NCBI GenBank assembly: GCA_033182465.1
Contig: CP137319.1
Location: 2,852,001 to 2,916,000, forward strand
Reading direction: 5' to 3'
From: Sanghuangporus weigelae
Taxonomy: Eukaryota > Basidiomycota > Agaricomycetes > Hymenochaetales > Hymenochaetaceae
Length of the DNA stretch: 64,000 bases
In this document: positions 36,842 through 49,251 of the stretch, piece after piece
How positions within the stretch are numbered: position 1 is the stretch's first letter
Layout of the letters: every line of letters starts with the position of its first letter
The notes under the pieces: model-generated
The model's input: only the letters and a program-made list of their open reading frames with translations
The model's database searches: none
Told to the model about the DNA's origin: nothing
Translations under genes and position numbers: made by a program

Positions 36842-38912
36842 CTAAAACTTTCCCTTGAAGACGCTCCCTACAACGCAGTATTTACTTGCCAACATAATAG
36901 GGACTGAAGCAAGTACGACGGATCCTAGAAAAGAGATCTACTGAGCAAGATTACAATGAGGACGAAACTAAGCAATACCAGAGTAGAACCCAACTTCATG
37001 GAATGTATTATGATGCATTTTGATGGCTCCAGAAATTGGTGGACCTGCCAACGCGCCTAGACGAGGGAACCATCAAGCATCGGTAAAATGAATAAATGAG
37101 GGGCCCCACCAAATGCCATGATTGTCATTTGCATTCCTGTCCGGCGTCCGACATCATGCAATGGCCCGAGTAAAGCTACAGGAATTGCGAAGAGACAGAC
37201 AAAAACACCCGAGGCAATCCTAAATTCTAGCATGTTAGCATCCGCAAAGAACGATGAACAGATAGGAACATCAGGTACCCATAAAGAATGGCAATGAGAA
37301 TGAATTGTCCTTTAGTCTCCATGAAAGGCCAGATGTATGTGAAGACAGCTGACAGAACTATGCTTATGGCCAGTACGTTCACGGTACCAATGGCCTGAGC
37401 AATCGGTCCGCTCGCCAATCGACCGATGGCAGATGCACCGTTGGATATTGCGACAAGATAAAACGCAAAGCGAGAGTCGATACCTCGCAACTCAGCACTA
37501 ACACTGAGGAATGTAAGTGCTACACTGGTGTGTCAGTGACGTCTGTCTGATGGTAAGTGAGAACTACGTACGGGTGTATAGTCCTAGAAAGGCAACAAAT
37601 GTCGAGATAACATATAATGCATATGCGGGAGAGGCAAACGGGCGTAAATCAAGCAGCTTTGGGAGTACATTTGAGGGCGGGAGCCTGCTTCGCATACTCT
37701 AAAGTGATTCGAAAATAATTTCAGATGAGACCGACAAGCCTGTTGACATATTCATACAAGAATAGCCACGATGAAGGCAGCCAAGTTGATAAACGCGATT
37801 GTCCGGATAGTCCATTTAAAGCTGCAGAGTCATAAGATCTCTGGTCTCACGACAACTATTTAACTACTCACCCTACTGAAGGGAGTAGATTGCGTATTAT
37901 AATTGGGTAAACGATGCCCCCCAATGAAACTCCAAACGTTATGATTGCGAAGGCCTGAGGTTTTCGGTACCTGACTGAATTTCATTGAAAATTTATGTGA
38001 ATGGATATACGAGTCCAAATTCAAAGAAAGCACTTACACCAGTGCGAGATAGTCGAGATGCATGGGATGTAAATGCAACTTGACGATACCTGCAAAACTG
38101 AGTAGAGAACTTGTTTTCAAACTATTGCAGACTCACTCCAAGGAGAAAACCTTGGCAAAGAAGGAATTGCCAATATTTGGTGCACTCTGCTGTAAGGAAA
38201 TTGCCCGTAGTCATAACAGCTGCAGCGGCTACCAAGGTCGGTTTGAAGAAACCCAAGTCACAAAGACGACCAGCAAGAAGTCCCTGATGCAGGTTACTCA
38301 ACGTCGCACGGTAGTCCAAGGTATGGCTTAAGCAGTACTCACAGGTAAGAAGATCATGGAGTACTAGATCCTGTTTCCTCAATATCGAGTTCACGAAGAA
38401 ATTTTTGACACACACCTGGAGCGATCCTATCCATGCACTGATTTTAGTCCCGGGCAAAAGGTACGTAAGAGTTCGCCAAATGGAATGGTAATGATTTGAA
38501 ACAAACATACATCTGCTGCGATGAATTGTGGGGCAAGAGAACGGTTTCGTAATAGGCTTGGAAAGTCTGTGGAAAGAGAAATGTTCAATAAAGTCAGTAC
38601 TAGGTTGTGAGACTTCTCTACATACTCCCCACGAGACAAAATAGCCAAACGTGGAAAACGCTAGGACAAAACCCTAGAGTCACAAATCGTGAGTCTGCGC
38701 CAGTCCGAGGCGGAGGTGATGCTGCCACTCACCCCAAGTACCTGCAACCAAGCTTCTGTACCCCCGTCCGGCACTTGGTCGAGTTGAGCGTTGTCCTGAG
38801 CCTGGCGTTCCTCAATGATGAGCTGGTCGACAAGCTGAGGTTTCTTGCTGTCCTCAGGAATGATACTAGCGCGTTCTTCATCCAAAGGTACATTGATCAT
38901 TTCGGACGCCAT
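36842..38912 (-). CDS. MFS transporter, monocarboxylate-porter type, second copy
   Basis: Second MCT-like carrier. The start at 38912 (MASEMINVPLDEERASIIPE) gives an N-terminal tail ending in the hallmark VPDGGTEAWLQVLG, continued by GFVLAFSTFGYFVSWG. Further exons carry the segment around ECTKYWQFLLCQGFLLGV, IDSRFAFYLVAISNGASAIG, RLASGPIAQAIGTVNVLAIS, VFTYIWPFMETKGQFILIA, GVFVCLFAIPVALLGPLHDV, GRRTGMQMTIMAFGGA, GALAGPPISGAIKMHHNTFH and the end MLASKYCVVGSVFKGKF at the TAG (36842-36844). Size and order fit the family. It differs clearly from the gene at 8051-10090, so this is not a recent duplication. Confidence 0.85.
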
Positions 38913-39526
38913 GGTTCGAAGAGTTCGAGACGGGCGAGGACGACTCAGCAGAAGTCAAGCGAACACGTGCAAAGAAGTTGGAGCGTAACATGATAGGAAC
39001 AGGCTATTCTTACTCTAAAGGTGGATTGAGGTGACAGGTCACAGTTAGTTAAGGAGAAGAACACGGCTAAATTTGAGCATCTTCCTTTCGGTGAGCAAAA
39101 TGTTCGCCGTAAGGTAAACTCCCGCCGTTTGTTTTATCACCGACCTCCGTGATTACGTGATGAACAGAAGCTATGTACATCACATCGACAAATGGAGATA
39201 GTCAACCATGAGACTATTAATATCAAAGCCAACGAGCTTTTTGTGCTTCGTGAAGATTTGCCTGATATAAATTCATAGTGAGTCCTGGGGTCTTTGCACG
39301 TACACGTAGAAGTCTTACTACGCCAACAGTTACAATCCGCTTCCCGAAGTTGGCAGACAGGTACTAATATCGGGTTCACATTTATCAAACATTTGACTAG
39401 TATTCCATCATTCATATGACTACCCACGCTCTAGCACTAATCTTTTGCATCTCACACACGCAGGCGTATGTGTACCGCAATTTGCAAACGAATATTCATG
39501 GTTACCTTCATCTGCAACCCGCTGCT
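38913..39526. other. Intergenic stretch, nothing recognised
   Basis: Between the transporter start and the prenyltransferase stop. Only short unrelated frames. Confidence 0.35.
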
Positions 39527-40855
39527 TCACTTGCGTATGGTCTCCAATGCTAGAGTATAATCGACGAATCCTCCACAGAAAATAATGGCTCCTACATAGT
39601 AGTTATTTTTGGTGAAGTAAGCTACCATGGAATTAGATGATAGGCTCGAGGAGCGGCTATTGGTGACTCACTCCAACAGGACTCAGGGGAGTTCTCATCC
39701 AGTTCAAAAATGAGCCAAATCAAAAAAATGGCCGCTCCTCCGACAGAAATCGCGAAATAAGGAAATCCATGATTGTTAATCCCACCAAATAAGTAGAGCA
39801 TCCAAACAAAACCGATGGAGAAGCTAGTGACTACCATTTTGACTTTTCCAACAAATAGAAGCGCCGTCGACCAAATTCTGATCTTGCTGTCATCTGCACA
39901 ATCTTGGCTACCATATATTGTGTCTGCATAATCACATTCAATACACAGCACTTATACGTCAGACAATAGTAGCCAACCGTATGACATAGTCCAGCTGTTG
40001 GACAATGGGATGAGATTACAAAACCTGGAGATCTAGTTGCACATACCACCAAAGACCGAAGAGCATGACAAGTGAGGAGAGATTTTCCGGAGGCAACCCT
40101 TGCTTACAGTCCAGCCAAGACACCAGAAATCCAAAATTGATCGCAACTCCCAGCCAGGCTTGGGGCCAATATGTCACTCTCTTTAAAAGCGGGTAAAGAC
40201 ATGACCTGAAACCAAATAGTTAGTTCGCCGATTGTCATCGTCCTGAAACATCCGCACAGTGGGAAGAGCTGTACCATCGCCGCCCAGAATCTAGACGGAA
40301 CTTTAATATTCCATAAGAATGATGAAAATAGACACGTACGCAGGTCGTTCAAATGTCAAGAAGAACAGTACGTTCAGTACCAATTGGAATAAGAGAAATA
40401 CAATGGCTGAAAACACGGAGATCCTGCCAGAAGCGATTGGTCTATTTCTGGTTCTCGCTGTTAGAAGATTCATTAAGATACAAATAGTCTAGAGGATCAA
40501 GACATCGAGTACTGACCAACGGATGCGTCGAACTTACGGTCCAGTATATCATTGATCGTGCAAGCAGCGCTGCGCATGAGAAAGGCTCCAATGCCACATT
40601 TAGTAAATTTCCAAAGGAAATCACGATAGGGCAGCAGACCGGGCTTGGCTGCGGAAACGAGACCATATGCTATTATAGGGAGATATGGCACATATAACAT
40701 TCAAGAGTGGATTTGGGACGAACCATAGGGCCAAAATACTGCCATTCCTCCAGCCGGCTATCGATTCCAGTGAGTGAATGGGGCTGATTCGCAGATAACC
40801 GTCAGATGAGACTCACCTTGTTGGCTCAAATAAGCTGGACATAATTCCAGATCAT
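39527..40855 (-). CDS. UbiA-family prenyltransferase, with an in-frame TGA near its start
   Basis: Membrane enzyme that joins a prenyl diphosphate to an aromatic acid or similar acceptor. Visible parts: ANKPAGGMAVFWPYAYGL, AAKPGLLPYRDFLWKF, the first Asp-rich motif in SAACTINDILDRKFDASV (NDxxDxxxD), TRNRPIASGRISVFSAIVFL, VLNVLFFLTFERPAF, the second motif in DTIYGSQDCADDSKIRIWST, a Gly-rich helix pair, FELDENSPESCW and the end FCGGFVDYTLALETIRK at the TGA (39527-39529). Five to six introns. At 40826-40828 the reading YVQLI-stop-ANKPAGG has TGA where family members have Arg, and CGA to TGA would explain it. The 5' end is uncertain: the ATG at 40855 is the nearest candidate and a farther upstream exon is possible. 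Both Mg-binding motifs are complete. Confidence 0.82.
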
Positions 40856-41384
40856 CGGTTCACGGGATAGGGAGATAAGGCGACCTCAAGACTAGTTCCC
40901 GGCAAGCACGAGCGCCAATTTTCGTGAGCCTATCGTCATGGGTGTTATATATGTTCAGACGGGCACAGGCATGACAAAAGGTTGATGGACAAGGGAGCGA
41001 CGGTATTCGAAGAAAATACATTGGTATTTGCATTTTTGCCGGTTCCCGTTCGAACCAACTAATTCGATCAGATATACAGAACTCACATAGTTTCTGGGAA
41101 AGATCTGGCGAAAGGTTAGATGCCGTGTCCAGTTATGCTACACATAGAGTATTTCCTTATCCGAGAGAAGAGACTAGTGGCTGCCTGATGGGAAGGAGGC
41201 GAACCTCATGAATTTCCCGAACCATCGTTAGTGGTTTCTAATTCTAGTCGTCCTGACTGTTACTGGGGTATCTGGGATCGTCAAAGTTGAAGTGACCAGT
41301 CAAGCGACCATCAATGGTCGCGTTCTATGCGAGATTAGTAACAACAAATCAACAAGTCAGACGCAGCGCCCACTGAAATCTGAA
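40856..41384. other. Upstream region of the prenyltransferase
   Basis: It may contain a first exon of the prenyltransferase gene. Otherwise nothing recognised. Confidence 0.3.
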
Positions 41385-41400
41385 TGAGGGCTAGGGTAGG

Positions 41401-42091
41401 AGAGGAAACTCAAATGGGCTTGTGGAAACTAGTTTCCACAAGTAAACTCGGCAGGTGGGCTGTGTGGAAATGTTGGAAACACGGTGGACGCGTTGGAAAC
41501 CCGTGGGAATGTACTACATAATATTTCCAAAAATAGTTATTTTGTCTATTTGTCATTGAAGTCTTGCTGTTGCTGTACATACATCGAGTCGAAAAAAATA
41601 GATTGCATTTGACACACACATACACTTAGCACGTAATGTGCTTGTAAGAAGCTTTGAGTGAACTGGGAGTGATTTGTTGCAAAGAAATTCGACAGAACTG
41701 CATGTATATTGATCACATCTTCCATATCTCCTCATTGCCCAAGTCCAAAGCCAATAATAATTGCTTGAGCATGGCAGTGAACTGGGAAGACTATACAAGA
41801 CAATATTGTGAAGTCAATTGAACTGTATTTTGAGTTCTTCAGGTGACAAAACCCTAACAGACATTAATTGTTGTATTTGCAATTGTTTTCATTTATATTC
41901 TTATATGCGCTTCGACAAAACTTTCCTTTCAAATGATAAACTATCTAGTTCTAGCTTGTGGTAAGCTTACCCACACTTTTCGAGTTTCCACAGTTTCCAC
42001 ACCGCCATCTCAGGCCCATGGTGTTGCCAACGTTGGAAACACCGTGGGAAACCACGGTGGAAACTGTGGAAACAGCTAACTCAGAGTTTCC
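41401..42091. repeat. Block with inverted ends and many GTTTCCA/TGGAAAC subterminal copies
   Basis: Ends AGGAAACTC and GAGTTTCCT are inverted. Both terminal 120 bp hold repeated GTGGAAAC or GTTTCCAC in both orientations. Such subterminal repeats are usual for hAT-like DNA transposons, but the target duplication is not clear, so the family is a guess. Confidence 0.45.
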
Positions 42092-42094
42092 TAT

Positions 42095-42577
42095 CACAGC
42101 GGGCAAACTGTTATTTAGACCCAGAATAAATTCATAACTAGATTACAAATGAAATTTGAAATTTAGTACACAAAGAAATTACAAGTAAAGTCATGTGAGA
42201 AATGCATAAAGAAATTTAAAATCTCATAAAGAAAAAGATGCTTGCATTTCTCCACGTGCGATATTTAAAATTATTCCAACGAAGGAATTTGAAGTTTCTT
42301 TTGTGATCTTGTCAAGGAAGAAATAACTTGTGCAGTCAATGAAAGTTATTTCTTCCTTGACAAGATCACAAAAGAAACTTCAAATTCCTTCGTTGGAATA
42401 ATTTTAAATATCGCACGTGGAGAAATGCAAGCATCTTTTTCTTTATGAGATTTTAAATTTCTTTATGCATTTCTCACATGACTTTACTTGTAATTTCTTT
42501 GTGTACTAAATTTCAAATTTCATTTGTAATCTAGTTATGAATTTATTCCGGGTCTAAATAACAGTTTGCCCGCTGTG
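42095..42577. repeat. Near-perfect inverted repeat, 234-bp arms, 15-nt loop
   Basis: Arms 42095-42328 and 42344-42577 match with one visible mismatch (CCCAGAAT against CCCGGAAT), with loop TGTGCAGTCAATGAA. Both sides are flanked by TAT. Ends CACAGCGGGCAAACTG. An RNA copy would fold into a long stable hairpin. Confidence 0.92.
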
Positions 42578-42595
42578 TATCCTACCCTCATTGAG

Positions 42596-43748
42596 GGCCG
42601 ATTTGGCGTCGGAGAATATCGGGATCATTTGGTCAGTGTTATGTAATCCGCCGGCACTCGCATTCATGTCGTGTATATACTATATACTAAAATGGAATAC
42701 TAAGAAGCACACATAGGTCATCGTAAGGTTTAGCATGGTATGAAACGCTATTATTGAGCGATTACTGTTAACGAAGAGCTTTGGGCAAGTTATTGTTAAC
42801 TGAACTTACGCTGAATGTTTATACTGAGCTTTACATGTGGCTCCCTTGCAGTTTTGGTCTGCCCGAAAAAGTTGCACAAAGTTCATCAGGAGTAGACTTG
42901 ATGACTACGCCTGTGCACTCCTACTTTCGTATTCTCTATCTTCTGGTCGGCCGTTGGCCTGTTGTCTGCAATGGTCGATGACAAGGTGACGGCGACGCCA
43001 CTGTTCCGCGTTTCCGCATTGCTTTATGCTTTCTAACCCTTATTCCGCGGAGGATCTCAAAGTTTGACGTAGCGAAGTCTGCGATACTCAGACTCTTTGC
43101 CTGTTCCTTCTGGAAAGGAGGTTTGATACAGGCCAGCATATGCTTTCATCAGGCACAGGTGGAAGTCGACTCAGTACTGAAAACTGAAGAAACAGGCAAA
43201 ATGCTTCTGGTGTTCGACAGAACATCCGCAAGTGATTGATTCAGCTCAGCTTCCACAATACTAAATTGTGCCGTGTTAGTCGGTATGAATGTTCTATAAA
43301 AAGCACATTCAACGTTGACCTTACACCATCTCATACATATAGTAAATCTCAAAAGTAAGGTCCTGGCTATCACGAGAAGACGAGCAATTTCAAATGCTTC
43401 CAGGTGCCGTAAAGAACAAGACTTGATCCCCCGGGCACCCATGTCTGGATCTCATCGATGATGCATCACCACGAAGTTATTCGTCTCTCTTCTCGATCAC
43501 CAGAAAGCGGTGTGGATATTGCGCCAACTCCATCACTGTGATCCATATCACACCTCGGATTCACCGTCGTTTCACCGGTATTGCGGTAACCTCTGTTATT
43601 TTTAGGCAAGTGTGTCAGCACGCTTCGAAGTTTCTTATTTCTGATCCACAGCATGCTTCTCTCATCTAGTATGTCTTCGTTCAGACGTCTTCGAGGGCTT
43701 TATCAAAATGACTTGTCTAGTGACTCGAAGAATTTTGCAAAGGTGTCC
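42596..43748. other. Flank of the composite transposon, no gene assigned
   Basis: Minus-strand frames at 43149-43442 and 43466-43654 (LRSVLTHLPKNNRGYRNTGE) look protein-like but match nothing I know. They may be pieces of a host gene disturbed by the island. Confidence 0.25.
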
Positions 43749-43880
43749 TTACTGCCTTTTTCATAAGTATTGTCACACCCGCGTTTCACGTGCTCTGACG
43801 CGTCCGAGCCAAAACAGCAAAAACTCAAGTAAATGGCGATTTTCTCTGTCAATTCTGCATGTTTCATGCCCAATTAGCAC

Positions 43881-45498
43881 TCAAAAAAACGAGCTAGTTC
43901 GCCCATGTAGATGTATGTAGAAATATTTGTGATTTGTTGCCTGTGTGTGTCGGAACAAAACAAACAACTTCACCGAGCCGTGCTCCAAAGGGATATCTGG
44001 ACTGCTCGCAATATTATTCCTCCTCACACAAGCCATAATATATTTTCCCTCTGATCCGTAAATTAAGTCTATAAACATGGCACTGCTCTGGCGAAGTTTC
44101 GTGTCGTTTTGTGCAGTGTTTGTGTGGGAAACATCAGGCAATTTCGTCAATCCTTGTTCCAGCGGGTCATCTGGACTGTTCAAAAAATCATTCCTCTTCA
44201 CACAAGCCAGTCATAGTTTTTCTCTTGATCTGTAAATTAGGTCTATATGCCTTGCAATGCTCTGGTAAGGTTTTCGATATGTTCCGTGCAGTATTTGTGC
44301 AACAGTGCAAGTGTCTTTTGTCTCCGCAGCATTCTCAGGACCCCTTTCTGGTGCTGCAACTGCCCCGGGACTGTCATTCGAAGGCAACAAATCCCAAACT
44401 TGCTTGTATCTGAAGAAATCATTATAGTATTCATTCCCTATGCTCGATGTGGTGCTTCTATTTATGCAATCTACGAGAGGCTGTGGCTCACTCCTACCTG
44501 CATCGATTTCCGCACCTTTCCAACACATCCTGCTTCATCACAATGCTTCTCCGTCGCAGCCAGATAGCATCTCTAGTATGCATGAGCAGAACGAGGGACA
44601 GTGAATGCCATGGTGCTACGGGTGACAGTACGGGATCGACGCAGTCCAGAGATGCAGTCAGACAGCAAATCCGGCGGACCCACCGTCAATTCCGCTCACA
44701 ATCACAGACACCCGGCTGCACCTTGACATACTTCTCTTTCCTTCCCCGTTGTCACCACAGTGGGTCATCCCACCTATCTGACCTTATTTCAGCTGCGCCA
44801 AAGAGGTGAGAAGCAGCAAGCCAGGTAAGTAGCACGTACCTTAGCGTTTGCGACTGTACCGTATCCACTCACCATTCAATGGTCAAGCAAGTGATGGCGC
44901 CAATGGTACCGCTATATCCTGTGCGAACATCGTGGCCATTGCAATCGAACTTTCTCTAACAGAGCCTCCGAGTCCAATCGCCGCACATTCCATCGGCTGT
45001 AAGTCGATCTTCTATTTCCACAGGCCTCTTGGGCCCTCGCGCATGCTCTGCCCAGAATAAAATCTGCAGCAAATGAACCATTGCCGTTATGGTCGTCTGC
45101 TTTCTCCATTTGATTCGCCAAGTAGGCCTTCTTTGTCTGTGACAGAGATGCTCTTCCGATGCTCCTGGAAGAGTCGGATGTGTTGCAAATAGCGACAGCT
45201 TACCAGGCTCCGCACGTCTTCGTGCGATCTCAGATACAGGGACAGGAAGTCTGCATCAGCACCGATAGCGGAGAGATGAGATAGGGATGAGAAGAGACAT
45301 ACCGAAACCGATGAAGCAAGAGGATGCCACAGGGACACGAGACAGCAACAAATTCGGTGCATGCAAAGCACCTGGATTGAGCCACACAGGAGCTAGCTCA
45401 TGGTTTTCGTAGACGCACTCAGCCGCCCTCGTCTGCAATGAACGAAAAGGTGTATCTGGACCAGTCAAAGCCGCCTGAGCATATGCATCATCATACAT
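43881..45498 (-). CDS. Passenger gene of the left arm, unknown function
   Basis: Inverted copy of the gene at 57803-59420 with the same start MYDDAYAQAALTGPDTPFRS. A one-base indel relative to the right copy changes the last codons after EHGSVKL. Exon structure is not resolved. Described under the right copy. Confidence 0.5.
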
Positions 45499-47340
45499 GT
45501 AACTTCACCCAGGTTCCCACTAGCCAGATATCATTCTGTTTTGTATCTATTGCCGCCGGGAATCTGTTCAGACCTACGGGAATAATCCATTTGAGCCACC
45601 TCCAGAGCTGCCAACAGTGCGTGGAGGAGCCAAAAGACACACGACAGACAGACATGGATGTAAACCAAAGAGAAGTGATGATTACGGCACGTGCGTCATG
45701 CTGTGAGTGTGAGTGAGTGTGTGACGCCTTTCTGCTTTTGGCATAACCACCATGACCCGTGGAAAGCCTCTCTCAAATGATGCCCGACAGATCATACAGA
45801 ATCTGTTTGAGGCCAAGGAGTTTAGCGTAAATCATCTTTCCGCTCTGACGGGCATCAACCGCCGGACAATATTCCGCATCAACCAGCAGGTTCAGGAGAC
45901 TGGCAGTGTCGAGAGAGACGGTTCACAGACAGGAAGGCCAAGGATACTGGAATATCCGGATGTCCATGTGAGCCCTCTGAGTGTATTGTCGCCTGCTGAG
46001 CTGCTCATTGTGCTGTCAGTATCTACTCAGTGCCGTCGACTTCCATAGGGATCTGTTTCTTGATGAACTTAAGAACATGTTAGGCGGAGCGTCTGGTAAA
46101 TTCGTCTCGGATTCAACGGTATGGCGGACACTAGAGCGCGGCTTCACAATGAAGAAGGTGCGGCCTTCTTTGGCATGCAAAGATGTTCATATCTATCTGA
46201 CCAAGTCCAGATCACGAAGAAAGCGCGAGAACGAAGCGAAACTGCGCGAATAGAATACCGCCTCAAGATAGGCTCGCAATACACCCCTGAGCAACTCGTA
46301 TTTGTCGATGAGAGTGCCTGTGACCGTCGAACCTTCTTACGAAACAAGGCGTGGGCCTTGCGTGGCCATCACGCTGAAACTCCTTTGTGCGTTCTGATAC
46401 CGGACAGGGAATATAAAGTTCGAGGGGCTGCCCTAGAATACCTTTGAGTAGTTAGCAGAGAGATACACCTAGACCAAAGGCAAGTGGAAATGAAGGGATA
46501 ATGGAATACACGAGAGAAGGGTTGTATGAGGGCTGAGGAATGCGCGGGAAGTGCTCGAGGAAGGGTTCCGAGGATGGGCTTCTCCCGAGATTGATGGTGG
46601 CGGTGCGAAGGCTAAATCGACTCTCCGGCTCAACTGCGAGCTCTGGACTAAAGCCGACTAACACAAGGCACAAGAACTAATCTAACTAATGCTACGCTAG
46701 TCGAACCACCAACTCGAACGTGACTAATCGACCGTGCTAACACACTGGGAAGCGACGGCAGCCGATCTCACTCGTAGTCTAAAGTGTCGGAACGCGGCGT
46801 AACGATTCGAAACGCGATACGATGGGCGGAGGACAATAACTGAAAGGATCCGCTCAAAAACTCGCATCAGGATCGATGCGATCAACAGATCTATATGATC
46901 AGCTTCCCAAACGCGACCGGTAACCAAGCCAGCTATCACGGGCCCAAGCGATCGAGCGGCCTAGGCAACAGTAACCCGTTACCACCCGAGCGCTAGAAGC
47001 ACTGAAGCGGATACGTAATCCTGCTAACAGCTAACACCGCCGACCGCCTATTACCGCGGACTACCACTCTAACGCCGCCGACCAAGTAACCCAAGCGACC
47101 TCGACCAAAAGAAGCGATCAAACTTCTTAGAAGTCCAGAAGCACAACTACTAAAGCCTAAATGCTAAAAGGCTAAAGGCTAATAAGGTTTATGGAGACCT
47201 CACTGGCATTTCAGCACTGTCAAGTCTGTGCACGAGTTTACATGGTCCTTTATGAAGTATACTACATAGTATGCACGGCAACAGTTGGTACGCGTGACTG
47301 TCACATTGAAACCGAGCGACACCTTCAAGATACAATGCAT

Positions 47341-47832
47341 TCCAATCCACCAAACCCAATAGTACCCAAGAAACGAGAGGAACTCACAATCACAACTCGA
47401 ACCCCTCGAACTGCGAACCCGATAACTTGGAGAATGATTGGATGGTATAGACTGGAGTTGCACACACCATGTCCAGCATCTACGATACAGGCAAACCTTT
47501 ATTTACCAAGAGATGCGAACCTGGAGACCAAGCAATTACAACTCCTTATACAACAAAGGATATGGCATTACATTCGAGACATACGATATGAAGGCAAAGC
47601 ATGGCTAGTCACCAGAACCCAGCAGAACCCGCCAGCAGAGCTTATGCAGTTCATGATATGCCTTGGACCATACTCTACACCAACCCGACACCTTAACACT
47701 GACGTGCGAGTTATGCTTACCCTTGCTGGACCTCGAGATGAATTCCGAAGAATCACATACCGAGCAGCCTACATCACTCCAAGAGCAAAGATGCCACTCA
47801 ATGACAGCAATGACATCGTTATGGAGTACTGA
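47341..47832 (+). CDS. Unknown protein encoded by the insertion
   Basis: The frame is open from 47191; the start MHSNPPNPIVPKKREELTIT at about 47335-47341 is a reasonable choice. It has no domain I recognise; it contains WRMIGWYRLELHTPCPASTI and LLIQQRIWHYIRDIRYEGKA. Codon pattern looks coding. It could belong to the mobile element that brought the insertion. Confidence 0.35.
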   Translation, partial: SNPPNPIVPKKREELTITTRTPRTANPITWRMIGWYRLELHTPCPASTIQANLYLPRDANLETKQLQLLIQQRIWHYIRDIRYEGKAWLVTRTQQNPPAELMQFMICLGPYSTPTRHLNTDVRVMLTLAGPRDEFRRITYRAAYITPRAKMPLNDSNDIVMEY

Positions 47833-49251
47833 CAGTGGAGCATTCCACATTGGAACACCACCTCTATTGTCTCAGTCAGCAACTCCACAGAATTCTGTCA
47901 TAGTGGAGACGACCTTACAAAGATTGGAGCAAAAGTGGAGCAAAGCGCAGCAGGATGACAAAGGAACAGATGTAATGGTGGAGAAAGGTGGAGAAAAGTG
48001 GAGTAAAGTGGAGACAGGATGAGTAAGAAATAGGACGGAAAATGGAATATCTGGGAGCATAAATAGTTGTAGGATTAGGCCCTCATTGCCCCATCTTTCG
48101 ATCCTCTTAACACACTGGTGTAAAGTCCTAACTAGACTATTACTGTGTGCTTTGTACTATCACGCCTCTTGGAAATCCCAATCTGCTTTACTATCACCTC
48201 GTATCTGAAAGCATCCATAACTCGGACAGCGACTAAGAAGGCTAGTAAGGGACCGCGTGGTACAGCCAGACGTGGGTAGATAAGATCACCTCTGCACAAC
48301 ACACCGCTGCTTAGGCAAAAGGATCGAACCGGTGTAACCCCGGGCCTACTCCCTAACAATAACTGAGTGACCGAAACGTGATATGAGAGACGGAGGGGCT
48401 ATGCGGTGATAGAAGGGGATGATATGGTGTCCTTTTCCGACGACAGTGGAGAAGGGAAGGTGTTACGAGACCGAAAGCGCGCGGCACGCTAAGTAACTGG
48501 GTTACGGGCGAAACCAGCGAAACAGATCGGAACTCGCGAGGAGGTTTCGATACGGATGATAGAGACAAGAGAAGTCCTTTACACGAACACGGCGAACTAT
48601 ACGAACGTGCGAACGGCTCTGCTGCGAAGAGAGGTCACCGATTGACTGTACAGAACACGAAATATCGTATTTTAGACTTAGGAGATGAGAGAGTCCACTA
48701 CGAACAAGTAGAACTCGGAGCTGGGGGACTTGAGATGGTGTGAGAACTGCTAAGCTCCAACTCCACTGTCCCCCCACTACGAGAGTCGTGCTAAATTTAT
48801 ACTAAACGTCCAAACTGAGCCTCCCATCGGTCAGAAAACATAAGCCATAAGAAAAGGGGAACGCATATCACTTATCTACTAAGGAGAGGGGCGCATATGA
48901 ATGGTTAAGGGACACATAAAACAGAAAGAAACAATACTAAGCATGGTCGGAACGAGAGCATAAAGAAATAAAAGGGACGCATATAGAAAGGTGAGATCAT
49001 AAGCAAAGCCTTCGGAACCGGGTGTCTTTGAGCGGAACGAGTCGGAACTTGGGGAAAAGACTTGGAAAGACCTCTGCTAGCCTTACAGGGCAAATCTGCG
49101 ACGTTTTGAATGGGAGAGGGACTGTGGACGACGCTGCAGGGTCAAATCTCTTTGTCAGGAGTACGGATCCGGGATCCGGAGACTTGTGATTGACGTGTGT
49201 AGGATCGTCGCATGATTCTTCCGCCGTGTCTTATATGATGGCCGATCACGG

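Larger units (their letters stand above)
41385..42595. mobile_element. AT-rich non-autonomous DNA element(s), nested, with long hairpin
   Basis: Outer ends are inverted: AATGAGGGCTAGGGTAGGA on the left and TCCTACCCTCATT on the right. Inside lie a block framed by AGGAAACTC...GAGTTTCCT (about 41401-42091) and a 234-bp-arm hairpin (42095-42577). The simplest reading is a foldback/MITE-like element whose left end was later entered by the GTTTCC-rich element. No coding capacity is seen. Confidence 0.55.
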
